NCBI RefSeq assembly: GCF_002860255.1
Contig: NZ_PGVE01000064.1
Span: 186,001-250,000 of the forward strand
Source: Neobacillus cucumis
GTDB lineage: Bacteria; Bacillota; Bacilli; Bacillales; Cytobacillaceae
Reading direction: 5' to 3'
DNA: 64,000 nucleotides
The position numbers and the translations under genes are program-made. Positions 51,335 to 60,506 of the stretch are shown here, piece after piece; position 1 is the first letter of the stretch; every line of letters starts with the position of its first letter. The notes beneath the pieces were generated by a model. The model saw only the letters and a list, made by a program, of their open reading frames with translations, was not told where the DNA came from and made no database searches.

Positions 51335-53350
51335 CTATCCAGCCTGGTTGGTTCCTCCCTGCTGAAGTTGGTACATTTGATAGTATTTTCCTTTAGAACT
51401 CATCAATTCATCATGTGTGCCTTTTTCAACAATGACTCCTCGGTCCAATACAAGAATTTGGTCAGCATTTCGTATCGTTGATAATCGGTGAGCAATTATA
51501 AAAGTGGTTCTCCCATTTTTAAGGACATGCATTGCCTCTTGAATAATTGCTTCTGTTTCCGTATCAATACTCGAGGTGGCTTCATCAAGAATGAGAATAG
51601 CAGGATTAAAGGCAAGGGCGCGTGCAAAAGAGATTAATTGCCTTTGGCCACTGGAAAGAGTGCTTCCCTTTTCAATCACCGGCTCATCAAATCCCTCCTC
51701 AAGATTCTTAAACACTTTTTCAGCCCCGACATCCTTTAGCGCTTTCTCTACTCTTTCTCTCGTTATGGTTGGATCATTAAGGCTAACATTGGAGGCAATA
51801 GTGCCAGTGAACAAGTAAGGGTCCTGCAAAACAATCCCCATGTGGTTTCGCAGCGTTTGCCTTGGGATAGTTTTAATATCCTTACCATCAATCAAAATTT
51901 TCCCTTTCTGACAATCATAAAAACGGAAAAGTAAATTCATCACTGAACTTTTACCGGAACCCGTATGTCCAACTAACGCAATGGTTTGACCTTGTTCTGC
52001 TTCAAAATCAATATTTTTTAAGACGTATTCATCATCTTTATAACCAAAAGAGACATGCTCAAAAATGACATTTCCCTTAAAACGAGGTATCTGCTCTTTG
52101 CTGACATTTACTCCAGGCTCATCAAGTAATTTAAATACCCTCTCACCCGCTACAAGTGCCTGCTCCAAATTAGCCAATTGATTGACAATCCCTTGAACAG
52201 GCTGGAAAAGACGATTAATATAATCCACAAATGCATAGAGCATTCCAAGAGAAATCATATTGGCAGGGTTCAACGCTTGAACTCCAAAATACCAAATAAA
52301 CGCTGTAAACGTGAGATTTCTTAAAATCCCAACTAAATTATGCGATGTTAGGGAATTTAAACTTAACAATTTATTTTGATAAGTAAAATGTTCATGGTTT
52401 AACTTTTCAAACTCTTTTTTTGTTGCGCCTTCTTGATTAAATGCCTGAATAATACTCATCCCTTGAATAGACTCATTCAACACCGCATTTATATCACTAT
52501 TTCTTGACCTGATCATACGGTTATATTTAGATGCGTATTTTCGGTATATCAGTGTCCATACATAAAGGATTGGCAGCAATAATAAACAAATCGCTGCAAG
52601 TTTTACGTTTAAAATAAACAGTGCTGCATAAATTCCTGTTATATAAATAGTACTTGTAAAAAAAGTAGCCAGGACCGTTACATATAATTCTCGAATGGCC
52701 TCCGTATCATTAGTAATCCTTGCAACTACTTTCCCTGCAGGAAGGTTATCAAAATATTTAATGGGCAGGCATTGAATCTGCCGAAAAACCTCCTCTCGCA
52801 TACTTTGAATGATGCGATTGGCTGATTTTTGCAGAAAAAACCTTTCCCCATATTGAAAAAATGCCGAAATTAGCAACAGCCCAAAATAAAGCAATAATAG
52901 TTTAAAGATGATTGGAATTTCCGGTTGATAAAAAGCTAATAATTGTGAACCAGATAGGACCTTTACCGGATACCCCTCCGTCCGTTTATCCTTTCGAATG
53001 TATAACTTACCTTCTTTTACCTTACGTTTTCCATCAAATTGAATCTCTTGGTTTATGAATACGAACCTCGCCCCCACTTGGAGAATTCTAATTGGTTTTC
53101 CCTTTTTTTCACTCTGCGAGATATATTTTTCTCTTTTATAAAACTTACCTTCATATTCAACGGCCCTTGAACTATTGTTTGTTTCATACCAGGTACCTTC
53201 GATTCCTAATATATGTTGATCAATGATATTTTTGGCAATAAATGGTCCAGCAAGATCCGTTACGACCGAAATCGTTAACATTAATAAGGCCGTAATAATG
53301 ATTTTTTTATAAGTTAGTGCGTACTTTGTTAGTCTTTTTCCTGTAGTCAT
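51335..53350 (-). CDS. bmrD: ABC multidrug exporter subunit BmrD (YheH)
   Basis: This is one half of the heterodimeric BmrCD exporter, 671 residues. Between the first and second membrane segments it has a large extra domain (about residues 45-145), a known feature of YheH. The NBD has Walker A GHTGSGKSS near 487, the signature LSSGQRQLISFARAL, Walker B AILILDEATSSID with the canonical Glu, and H-loop IIAHRLSTI. The start overlaps the bmrC stop (ATGA), indicating coupling. No terminator was identified right after it. Confidence 0.93.
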   Translation of the reverse strand: MTTGKRLTKYALTYKKIIITALLMLTISVVTDLAGPFIAKNIIDQHILGIEGTWYETNNSSRAVEYEGKFYKREKYISQSEKKGKPIRILQVGARFVFINQEIQFDGKRKVKEGKLYIRKDKRTEGYPVKVLSGSQLLAFYQPEIPIIFKLLLLYFGLLLISAFFQYGERFFLQKSANRIIQSMREEVFRQIQCLPIKYFDNLPAGKVVARITNDTEAIRELYVTVLATFFTSTIYITGIYAALFILNVKLAAICLLLLPILYVWTLIYRKYASKYNRMIRSRNSDINAVLNESIQGMSIIQAFNQEGATKKEFEKLNHEHFTYQNKLLSLNSLTSHNLVGILRNLTFTAFIWYFGVQALNPANMISLGMLYAFVDYINRLFQPVQGIVNQLANLEQALVAGERVFKLLDEPGVNVSKEQIPRFKGNVIFEHVSFGYKDDEYVLKNIDFEAEQGQTIALVGHTGSGKSSVMNLLFRFYDCQKGKILIDGKDIKTIPRQTLRNHMGIVLQDPYLFTGTIASNVSLNDPTITRERVEKALKDVGAEKVFKNLEEGFDEPVIEKGSTLSSGQRQLISFARALAFNPAILILDEATSSIDTETEAIIQEAMHVLKNGRTTFIIAHRLSTIRNADQILVLDRGVIVEKGTHDELMSSKGKYYQMYQLQQGGTNQAG

Positions 53351-55104
53351 GGAGACACCCCTTCCCCTACTTGAGCTTCAAGCTGCTGGCGGACAAACTG
53401 TTCTTTATACCAACCCGCTCGGTTGAGCAGCTCTTCATGTGTCCCTTCCTCTATGATTTTTCCATCATCTAATACAATAATATGTTCGGCATGCTGTACG
53501 GCTGACATCCGGTGCGTGGTAATAATCGTAGTCTTATCCTTTCTGATGTCACGAATATTGTCTATGATTCTTTTTTCTGTTTTTGCGTCAACAGCAGATA
53601 AGGAATCGTCCAGAATTAGAAGTTCCGGATTTTTTATTAGTGCACGCGCGATTGATATACGCTGTTTTTGACCTCCTGACAAAGCAACTCCTTTTTCACC
53701 CACCAGCGTATTCAGTCCGTCAGGCAGCATGGCCAAATCCTTTCTGAATGCTGCTAGCTCAATCGCTGTCTCTAATTCTTCCACACTCGCATCCTTACTA
53801 CCAAATAGAATATTTTCCTTTACACTTCTTGAGAAAAGTACATGATCTTGCGGAACATAGCCAATTCGCTCCCTTAGTTGATTGATCGATTGCTGCTCAA
53901 TCGGAATACCTGATAAAGATACTTCACCCGAACTAATTGGATATTGCCTCAACAATTGTTTAATAAACGTGGTCTTTCCACTACCTGTTTTTCCTACAAC
54001 CCCCAGCGTCTTTCCTTGCACTAAGGTGACATTGATATTGTGGAGGTTATTGATTTTGGAGGCTGGGTAACGAAAATTAACATTCTGGTAATCAATCCGC
54101 TCAAGAGTCGTAATCCCCTTTGGATATTTCGGCTCAGATACTTCTGCCTTGTAGCTAAGGGTCTCATTCACCCTGTCTAACGATGCATTTCCACGCTGCA
54201 TGACATTGATTAGTTCACCAATGGCAAACATCGGCCAAATCAGCATTCCTAAATAAACATTAAAAGAGACGAGATTGCCTAGGGTGATGGTTTGATGGAA
54301 GACTAAGTAGGCACCGTAACCGAGTCCAATTAAATAACTGATTCCCACCAACACCTTTATAGTTGGATCAAATAGGGCATCAATCCTCGCGACCTTAAGA
54401 TTCTTATGAAAAACATCCTCCGTTAACTCATGAAACCTGTGCATATCAGCTTCCTCCTGAACATAAGCCCGGATGACCCTTACACCTGCAACGGATTCAA
54501 GGACACGGTCATTCAGTTCACCAAAGGCATCTTGCGCCTCCAAAAAACGGGTATGAATTCGTTTTCCATAAATTTTCATCAAAATCGCCATCAGGGGCAG
54601 TGGAATAACGGATGCCAAGGTAAGTTTCCAGCTGATAAAAAGTCCCATAGTCAAGAGCAGCGTCAGCATCCATACACTTGAATCAACTAGAGTTAAGATA
54701 CCGAAGCCCGCAGTATTAGAAATAGCTTTTAAATCATTGGTTGCACGTGCCATCAAGTCACCCGTACGATTTTTTTCATAAAAAGCAGGAGTCATTTTTA
54801 ATAAATGTTTCATAAAACGGGACCTTAGTTTCCTTTCCACAAGGAAGGCTCCCCCAAATAATCGATACATCCAAGCATAGGTGATTCCGTAGGATGAAAT
54901 CATAATCAAAACTAGGACTCCAAGAAAGATAAGAATTTTCCCTTTATTAATTACTCCGGCATGTATATCATCGATCGCCATTCCAATGACTTTTGGCGGT
55001 AATACATCTAAAATACCGACTAATATTAACAGTGTGATAGCGATTACATACCGACGCTGATTCTCTTTAAAAAACCAGCTTAACTTTCGTAATACCTCAA
55101 ACAA
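53347..55104 (-). CDS. bmrC: ABC multidrug exporter subunit BmrC (YheI)
   Basis: This is the partner half-transporter, 585 residues with six transmembrane segments. Walker A is GKTGSGKTT near 370, the signature LSGGQKQRISIARAL. Walker B ends LLILDDSLSAVD, with Asp in place of the catalytic Glu, so this NBD has the degenerate site typical of heterodimeric exporters. GGGGG precedes the ATG at 55104. Expression is probably controlled by the leader region upstream, which holds two small ORFs and two terminators, similar in principle to bmrB attenuation in B. subtilis. Confidence 0.93.
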   Translation of the reverse strand: MFEVLRKLSWFFKENQRRYVIAITLLILVGILDVLPPKVIGMAIDDIHAGVINKGKILIFLGVLVLIMISSYGITYAWMYRLFGGAFLVERKLRSRFMKHLLKMTPAFYEKNRTGDLMARATNDLKAISNTAGFGILTLVDSSVWMLTLLLTMGLFISWKLTLASVIPLPLMAILMKIYGKRIHTRFLEAQDAFGELNDRVLESVAGVRVIRAYVQEEADMHRFHELTEDVFHKNLKVARIDALFDPTIKVLVGISYLIGLGYGAYLVFHQTITLGNLVSFNVYLGMLIWPMFAIGELINVMQRGNASLDRVNETLSYKAEVSEPKYPKGITTLERIDYQNVNFRYPASKINNLHNINVTLVQGKTLGVVGKTGSGKTTFIKQLLRQYPISSGEVSLSGIPIEQQSINQLRERIGYVPQDHVLFSRSVKENILFGSKDASVEELETAIELAAFRKDLAMLPDGLNTLVGEKGVALSGGQKQRISIARALIKNPELLILDDSLSAVDAKTEKRIIDNIRDIRKDKTTIITTHRMSAVQHAEHIIVLDDGKIIEEGTHEELLNRAGWYKEQFVRQQLEAQVGEGVSP

Positions 55105-55124
55105 TACTTTCTACCCCCTTTGTA

Positions 55125-55184
55125 CTAACCGCCTTCTGTCTCCCCTAATGTTTGTGCAAGTCGTACCTCCAAATTTATTAACAT
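55125..55184 (-). CDS. Leader ORF 2 of bmrCD (19 residues)
   Basis: From an ATG at 55184, after AAGGAGG, the frame reads MLINLEVRLAQTLGETEGG and stops 20 nt before bmrC. It lies downstream of both leader terminators. It may couple translation into bmrC or serve as a second sensor of stalled ribosomes. It could also be a chance ORF, although the ribosome-binding site is strong. Confidence 0.5.
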   Translation of the reverse strand: MLINLEVRLAQTLGETEGG

Positions 55185-55216
55185 CTTCTGTTCCTCCTTA
55201 GTCTTTGAATTATATT

Positions 55217-55251
55217 AAAAAGAGGCATACCGCTGGTGTGCAGTATGCCTC
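55217..55251 (-). terminator. Leader terminator 2 of bmrCD
   Basis: A 9-bp stem (GAGGCATAC/GTATGCCTC) is followed by TTTTTAAT on the minus strand, between leader ORF 1 and bmrC. Confidence 0.85.
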
Positions 55252-55269
55252 CGTTTAAAAAAGGGGACA

Positions 55270-55312
55270 AAAAAACACAGGTTACGCTTTACTAAAGAAC
55301 GCAACACTGTGT
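55270..55312 (-). terminator. Leader terminator 1 of bmrCD
   Basis: ACACAG pairs with CTGTGT, and GTTGCGTT pairs with AAGCGTAAC (two wobbles), followed by T7 on the minus strand, 22 nt after leader ORF 1. Confidence 0.85.
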
Positions 55313-55334
55313 CTGTTTATAAACATTAAAACTG

Positions 55335-55412
55335 TTAGAGAAAAAGTTTCATAGGACAGGTTACATTCAAATATTTAGTTATAATACTTTGAGCGATATT
55401 TAAGTTTTTCAT
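55335..55412 (-). CDS. Leader peptide of bmrCD (25 residues, BmrB-like position)
   Basis: The ATG at 55412 follows AAGGAGG. The peptide starts MKNLNIAQSIITKYL and ends in KLFL. It sits between a clear promoter and a terminator, where B. subtilis has the bmrB leader peptide used for ribosome-stalling-dependent antitermination. It is shorter than BmrB as I recall it, so homology is uncertain but the arrangement is the same. Confidence 0.7.
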   Translation of the reverse strand: MKNLNIAQSIITKYLNVTCPMKLFL

Positions 55413-55452
55413 TTTGTAACCCTCCTTTTTTCCTAATATTTCTTCTTTTGTT

Positions 55453-55481
55453 AGGTTATCACCAGTTTTTCCAAAAGTCAA
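55453..55481 (-). promoter_or_regulatory. Promoter of the bmr leader
   Basis: On the minus strand TTGACT (55476-55481) and TAACCT (55453-55458) are 17 nt apart, 40 nt before leader ORF 1. Confidence 0.75.
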
Positions 55482-55513
55482 TTCCCATTTTTCAGAATCC
55501 TTTAGTGTTTCGT

Positions 55514-55542
55514 AAAAAGGTACGGGATGTTTTCCTGTACCT
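55514..55542 (-). terminator. Terminator after the class A PBP gene
   Basis: AGGTAC pairs with GTACCT, with an inner GGA/TCC, followed by TTTTT on the minus strand. Confidence 0.75.
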
Positions 55543-55558
55543 CGCCTCGATAGTCTTC

Positions 55559-57589
55559 TTAATTTTGTCTTTTATTCCTCCACTGTTTATTCCACTTCTC
55601 TATTTGTTTATTCCATCTATCTTCCCACTTTTGAACTTCATTATTAAAATGCTCTTTAAATTGATTCTTTTCTTCTGCTTTTTTCCTTTGTTCTATTAAT
55701 AAATCAATGTGTTTGACATGAAATTTCTGTCTAGCTGAACCTTTTAACGATTCCTTCATAACTTCTCGAAAGACAACAGCAGAGCCCGTCCTATTTGTTG
55801 GGATAATATAATGAGTAGCATCTGTTTTATCATAACCGATCCAAATCGCACCTACTAACTGAGGTGTAAATCCGACAAACCATTGATCCTTCAGTCCAGT
55901 TATCCCTTTGATGGGTACTTGAGTGGAGCCTGTTTTACCAGCTGTTTCTCTGCCGGGTATTTGCGCTGCTTTTCCCGTTCCTTTTTCCACTACACCTAGA
56001 AGCATGGTGGTCATTTGGTCAGTAACAGCTTTTGTGGTTACCATCACCTTTTCTTCTTTCCATTCAGCCACTACTTTTCCCTCTGAATTAACTATTTTTT
56101 TAATTACATGACCTTTTATTCTGTATCCTTTATTAGGAAAAACGGAAAATGCTTCAGCCATACTCAAAGGTGAAATTCCCCTATGCAAACCGCCGAGAGC
56201 CATGGATAAATTCTTATCTTTTTTGTCTAATGAGATACCAAATCGTTTAACAGAATCGACTCCCTTTTCAATTCCCAGCTCATTTAATAGCCAGACGGCC
56301 GAAACATTCTTTGATTCCTTTACCGCCTCATACATCGGCACTTCTCCTGTATACTTATGATCATAATTGCTTGGCTGATAATCCCCAAATTTCATTGGTT
56401 CATCCTTTAGCATATCAGTCATTTTCCAACCTTCTTCTAAGGCTGGTGTATAGACTGCAATTGGCTTAAATGCTGAGCCTGGCTGCGCTTTTAATTGCGA
56501 CCCACGGTTGTAGCCTCTAAAGGTATGTTTCCCTCTCCCGCCAACAATGGACCTGACTCCGCCTGTTTTGGGATCGAGTAATACACCTCCGCTTTGAACC
56601 AGGCCGTTTGTGCCCTTAGGAAAAAGAGAGCTATTTAGATACGTTGTTTCCATTGCGGCTTGCATTTTTGGATCAAGTTCCGTATAAATGTGAAATCCGC
56701 CTGTTAATAATTCCTCCTGTGTAAGTCCATATTTCGAAACGGCCTCATCTAATACTTGATCAACATAGTAGGGGTATCTCCCTCGAAATGGATCGCCTCC
56801 CTTATCATTTAAAATAACCTTTTCTACTTTTGCCCTGTTATATTCGCTATCAGAAAGATAGCCTTGATTCTTCATTTCAGCCAAGACAAGATTTCTTCTA
56901 TCCGTGGCCTTTTTCAAATGCTGATAAGGATTAAGGGCTGACGGTGCTTTAATTAACCCGGCTAGCAGGGCTGATTCACTAACTGATAACTCTTGAACCT
57001 CTTTAGCAAAATATTTGCTTGCCGCCTGTTTAATTCCATATGCGCCATTGCCAAAGTAAATTTGATTCACATACATTTGGAGAATTTCCTTTTTTGAATA
57101 CTTGCGTTCAACTGCAATAGCTAAAAACACCTCTTGCATCTTTCTATTGAGGGTCTTTTCAGCTGTTAAGAGTGTATTTTTTGTTAATTGTTGCGTAATC
57201 GTACTGCCCCCTTCTACCAACCCGCCTGCCATTAGGTCACGAAATAGTGCCCTAGACGTTCCGATTAAATCGACCCCATTATGCTGATAAAATCGCTTAT
57301 CTTCAATGGCAATAATAGCATTCTTCAAGGAATCTGGAACTACCTTTATTGGAACACCTTCAGTTTTATTCGCGGAAACCTTACTGGCAATTTTTCCACC
57401 CTTATCATAAAAAACGGTTGGCTTCGGCAGTTCATTCTTTAAGCCCGATATATCGGCATCCCTTGAGAAATATAAAAGAAGAGCAAAGAAAGCCAATACT
57501 ATAACCAATATAAACAGCAGACTAACTTGAAGCACATGCCATTTTTTTAATTGTTTAAAGAATCCAATTGTTTTATCTGTTACTATCAC
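55559..57589 (-). CDS. pbpF: Class A penicillin-binding protein (PbpF-like)
   Basis: This is a bifunctional peptidoglycan synthase, membrane-anchored. From a GTG at 57589 (10 nt after AAAGGA) it has 676 residues; a longer ATG form lacks a ribosome-binding site. One transmembrane segment is at about 20-45. The glycosyltransferase domain follows, with AIIAIEDKRFYQHNGVD and GGSTITQQLTKN. The transpeptidase motifs are SAFK (in GSAFKPIAVY), SKN and KTG (TAGKTGSTQ). The C-terminal tail is Lys/Trp-rich and charged. PbpF versus other small class A PBPs cannot be settled by eye. Confidence 0.9.
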   Translation of the reverse strand: MIVTDKTIGFFKQLKKWHVLQVSLLFILVIVLAFFALLLYFSRDADISGLKNELPKPTVFYDKGGKIASKVSANKTEGVPIKVVPDSLKNAIIAIEDKRFYQHNGVDLIGTSRALFRDLMAGGLVEGGSTITQQLTKNTLLTAEKTLNRKMQEVFLAIAVERKYSKKEILQMYVNQIYFGNGAYGIKQAASKYFAKEVQELSVSESALLAGLIKAPSALNPYQHLKKATDRRNLVLAEMKNQGYLSDSEYNRAKVEKVILNDKGGDPFRGRYPYYVDQVLDEAVSKYGLTQEELLTGGFHIYTELDPKMQAAMETTYLNSSLFPKGTNGLVQSGGVLLDPKTGGVRSIVGGRGKHTFRGYNRGSQLKAQPGSAFKPIAVYTPALEEGWKMTDMLKDEPMKFGDYQPSNYDHKYTGEVPMYEAVKESKNVSAVWLLNELGIEKGVDSVKRFGISLDKKDKNLSMALGGLHRGISPLSMAEAFSVFPNKGYRIKGHVIKKIVNSEGKVVAEWKEEKVMVTTKAVTDQMTTMLLGVVEKGTGKAAQIPGRETAGKTGSTQVPIKGITGLKDQWFVGFTPQLVGAIWIGYDKTDATHYIIPTNRTGSAVVFREVMKESLKGSARQKFHVKHIDLLIEQRKKAEEKNQFKEHFNNEVQKWEDRWNKQIEKWNKQWRNKRQN

Positions 57590-57685
57590 AATGATGACAT
57601 CCTTTTGCTTTGTTCTCATTATCAAGTATACTTTTTGATAATTTATTAGTTTTTATGACAGTATTTAAATAAAAAGCTTTATACA

Positions 57686-57717
57686 AAAAAAGATGGGAGC
57701 AAGACCCCATCTTTTTT
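57686..57717. terminator. Bidirectional-looking terminator after the XRE gene
   Basis: AAAAAAGATGGG pairs with CCCATCTTTTTT around a short loop, 8 nt after the XRE stop. Confidence 0.88.
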
Positions 57718-57724
57718 GTTTGGA

Positions 57725-58180
57725 TTATTCACTTTTAGCCAATTCTTTAAAGCGGTGTCTAGATAATTTCTCATCAAAGCTTGAAAAGATACGATAGTTT
57801 TGATCATCTAGAATTCGAAAATGCTTACTTAAAATATTTTGCTGCAGGATAAATCCATTCTTTTGAGATATTATCCTCCACCAAACTCTTCCACCAAGGG
57901 TTTTTGTTTTACGAAGATCAATTCCGTTTAGGGCAACTGTTTCTAATACCTCAAGGGGTTCATTTCCAAACAAGAATTGGACTGTTTCTGTTTCCCGAAA
58001 AAGGGCACAAATGGAGACAACGGTCGACCAGCCAGCTAAGACTCTCCCTTTTTCAATTTGTACAAGGGTTTTCTTCGAGACACCAATAATATCTGCCATC
58101 TTATCCTGTGTAAAACCTGCTTCTGTCCGAATCAGACGCAGCTTTTCAGAAACTTGCATAATAATTTCATCCCTGTTCAC
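57725..58180 (-). CDS. XRE-family transcriptional regulator
   Basis: The 151-residue protein has an N-terminal Cro/C1 helix-turn-helix (residues 9-64: LIRTEAGFTQDKMADIIGVSKKTLVQIEKGR). The C-terminal part is of unknown function. I start it at a GTG at 58180, with GGAAGGG 7 nt upstream. A palindrome GTGTAATTTTACAC covers the -10 of its own promoter and is probably its operator. The targets are unknown. It is separated from feoABC by a terminator. Confidence 0.82.
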   Translation of the reverse strand: MNRDEIIMQVSEKLRLIRTEAGFTQDKMADIIGVSKKTLVQIEKGRVLAGWSTVVSICALFRETETVQFLFGNEPLEVLETVALNGIDLRKTKTLGGRVWWRIISQKNGFILQQNILSKHFRILDDQNYRIFSSFDEKLSRHRFKELAKSE

Positions 58181-58207
58181 AGTAAGCCCTTCCTTCAATT
58201 TCTTCTA

Positions 58208-58241
58208 GTGTAATTTTACACAAGTTCAATGGACTATTCAA
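58208..58241 (-). promoter_or_regulatory. Promoter and candidate operator of the XRE gene
   Basis: On the minus strand TTGAAT (58236-58241) and TAAAAT (58213-58218) are 17 nt apart. The perfect palindrome GTGTAATTTTACAC (58208-58221) is centred on the -10, a place suited to autorepression. Confidence 0.72.
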
Positions 58242-58255
58242 ATTTCAAGAATAAA

Positions 58256-58285
58256 AAAACTGCTATATTTCACAATAGCAGTTTT
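58256..58285 (-). terminator. Terminator of the feo operon
   Basis: An 11-bp stem (AAAACTGCTAT/ATAGCAGTTTT) is followed by TTT and AT-rich sequence on the minus strand, about 40 nt after the feoC-like stop. Confidence 0.82.
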
Positions 58286-58298
58286 GAGTACTTGATAT

Positions 58299-58333
58299 TT
58301 GAAGATTGTCTAGCTCCAGGGCGCTTACGCATT
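58299..58333 (-). repeat. Dispersed repeat fragment, copy 2
   Basis: On the minus strand GTAAGCGCCCTG and GAGCTAGACAATCTTCAAA match the two ends of the element at 39.8 kb, without its centre. The TAA stop of the feoC-like gene lies in the repeat. Confidence 0.6.
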
Positions 58334-58480
58334 TCGTGGTGGAATGTTGCACTGACTGGAACATGAATTTTTCAAATCACAGGCGGCACATTTTCCTTTT
58401 TTGGATCTATTAATGAATTTAACTAATGCCCAAGAAGCGTATCCAAAAATAGCCACACCGATTAATATACTCGCAATCAT
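58325..58480 (-). CDS. FeoB-associated Cys-rich membrane protein
   Basis: The 51-residue protein has one N-terminal transmembrane segment (IASILIGVAIFGYASWALVKF) and a cytosolic tail with four cysteines (CAACDLKNSCSSQC). This matches the small FeoB-associated Cys-rich family placed after feoB in many Firmicutes. The start is the ATG at 58480, preceded by GAGGGGTGG, within 23 nt of the feoB stop. It may assist iron transfer; the mechanism is unknown. Confidence 0.87.
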   Translation of the reverse strand: MIASILIGVAIFGYASWALVKFINRSKKGKCAACDLKNSCSSQCNIPPRNA

Positions 58481-58502
58481 TTGTTCCACCCCTCTCAAGA
58501 TA

Positions 58503-60506
58503 TTAAACCAATCCAAACCATTTTCCACCTTGATAAATAATCAAGGATAACACATAGGCAATTACGAACGCATAAATCATTGAAAAAGCAGTCCATTTTT
58601 TTGAACCAGTTTCCTTATAAATGGTTGCCGTTGTAGCCAAACAAGGTATATACAATAAGATAAATACCATGAAGCTATAAGCTGAAAGCGGAGTGTAGTA
58701 ATTAGCCAATAACCCTTGAAGGCTTGCATCATTTGGAACAAAATAAATAATATTCATTGTTGAAATAATTGCTTCTTTTGCCAAGAAGCCTGTTATTAAA
58801 GAAGCAGTTGCCTGCCATGTTCCAAACCCTATCGGATCAAAAATCGGTGCAATAACATTACCAATTGCAGCTAAAAAACTATCATCCATATTAACTTTTA
58901 AGCCATGCGGCCCTGCATAAGATAACAGCCAAATAAAAACGGAACCTGCAAAGATAAATGTTCCTGCCTTTCTAATAAAACCCTTTCCTTTATCCCATGT
59001 ACTTCTCCATAATGATTGAAATTGTGGAAGTCTGTATGGAGGAAGTTCAATAACAAATAAAGATGTTTCTGATTTTAATAAGGTTTTAGAAAATAGCTTT
59101 GCTAAAGTTAAGGCCACCACAATTCCTAACACGTATAGACTTAGAACAACAAATGCTTTATGGGCTGCAAAGAAGGCTCCCACAAATAAGGCATAAACTG
59201 GTAAACGTGCCGAGCAGGACATTAATGGTGTTAAAAGTATGGTTAAGAGTCTCTCCCGTGGTGTTTCAATTGTTCTAGCAGCCATGATCCCTGGGACATT
59301 GCAGCCAAAGCCAATCATCATCGGTATAAACGCTTTTCCATTTAACCCTACTGATTCCATAATGCGGTCCATTACAAGGGCTACTCGAGCCATGTAACCG
59401 GAGTCCTCTAATAAAGAGATAAAGAAGAAAAGAATAAAGATTTGCGGTACAAACACAAGTACTCCGCCAACCCCTGCGACTAGCCCTTCGATAATTAAAG
59501 CATGAATAAAATCTGAAGCATGAATGGCGCTTAAGACGGCTTCAAACCCAGTAGTGACTGGTCCGGTTAAAAAGGCATCCAGAGCATCTGATAAGGGTGT
59601 CCCCAGCCAATCAAATGTCAGCATAAACATGAAATACATCAGTAAAAGAAAGATTGGCATCCCTAAGAATCGATTCGTTACAATGCTGTCAATTTTCTCA
59701 GAGAGTGGTATAACTGAGTTACTTTTGCTGGCTACTTCCGCAACAACCTTTTCTATCACTTCTTTCCTTTTTAAATAAATAAAATTGGAAAGTGATTTTC
59801 CATTCAATCGTGCTTGGAGTTTGTTTTCTAAGTTATTTACGATATCCTTTATACTCTGAGGATTCGCAATACTGTAAACATAGTTTTGAACATATTGATT
59901 TCCTTCAAGAAACTGTATGGCAAGAAATCTTGTAGAATGGGCTGTCTTACCTGAAATTTCCCCGGTTATTGCTAAAATTGCCTCTTCTGCCTCTTTGCCA
60001 TAATAGACAAGGTGCTTGTTCGCAGGCTGAATGGATTTTGTAGAAATGACATCAACAAGCTTGTCACAACCTTTTCCGCTTCGAGCGACCACAGGGACAA
60101 CAGGAACACCTAGAAGTTTTGCCAGCTTCTCTACATTAATATGAATCCCGCGTTTCTTCGCAACATCAATCATATTTAAGCCTATTAGAGCGGGTTTCTC
60201 AAACTCTAACAATTGAAGAGTCAAATGTAAATTACGTTCTAATTGTGAAGCATCTAAGATATTTAATAATCGATCAACAGATTCATTTAAAAAAAACGAA
60301 GTGACAACACCTTCATCCTTGGATAAGGGATTTAGTGTGTATACTCCAGGTAAATCTATTAATTGTCCAATATTATTCTTGAAAACTCCTACTTTCTTTT
60401 CAACTGTCACACCGCTCCAGTTACCAACATACTCATAGGAACCTGTTAGATTATTAAACAATGAAGTTTTCCCGGTATTAGGATTTCCGATTAGAGCGAT
60501 TTCCAT
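58503..60506 (-). CDS. feoB: Ferrous iron transporter FeoB
   Basis: FeoB imports Fe(II) in a GTP-dependent manner. It has 667 residues. The N-terminal G domain has G1 GNPNTGKTS at residues 7-15, G3 DLPGVYTL near 52, and G4 NMID. Membrane segments begin near 285, with the two Gate motifs (GCNVPGIMA near 400 and LITGFLAKEAIIST near 560). Its start overlaps the feoA stop by one base (TAATG). Confidence 0.96.
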   Translation of the reverse strand: MEIALIGNPNTGKTSLFNNLTGSYEYVGNWSGVTVEKKVGVFKNNIGQLIDLPGVYTLNPLSKDEGVVTSFFLNESVDRLLNILDASQLERNLHLTLQLLEFEKPALIGLNMIDVAKKRGIHINVEKLAKLLGVPVVPVVARSGKGCDKLVDVISTKSIQPANKHLVYYGKEAEEAILAITGEISGKTAHSTRFLAIQFLEGNQYVQNYVYSIANPQSIKDIVNNLENKLQARLNGKSLSNFIYLKRKEVIEKVVAEVASKSNSVIPLSEKIDSIVTNRFLGMPIFLLLMYFMFMLTFDWLGTPLSDALDAFLTGPVTTGFEAVLSAIHASDFIHALIIEGLVAGVGGVLVFVPQIFILFFFISLLEDSGYMARVALVMDRIMESVGLNGKAFIPMMIGFGCNVPGIMAARTIETPRERLLTILLTPLMSCSARLPVYALFVGAFFAAHKAFVVLSLYVLGIVVALTLAKLFSKTLLKSETSLFVIELPPYRLPQFQSLWRSTWDKGKGFIRKAGTFIFAGSVFIWLLSYAGPHGLKVNMDDSFLAAIGNVIAPIFDPIGFGTWQATASLITGFLAKEAIISTMNIIYFVPNDASLQGLLANYYTPLSAYSFMVFILLYIPCLATTATIYKETGSKKWTAFSMIYAFVIAYVLSLIIYQGGKWFGLV

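Noticed and set aside
55448..55699. Plus-strand ORF of 83 codons opposite the PBP 3' end
   Set aside because: Low-complexity Phe/Leu/Ile composition typical of the complement of a Lys/Asn-rich coding end; it overlaps the bmr leader promoter and PBP terminator.
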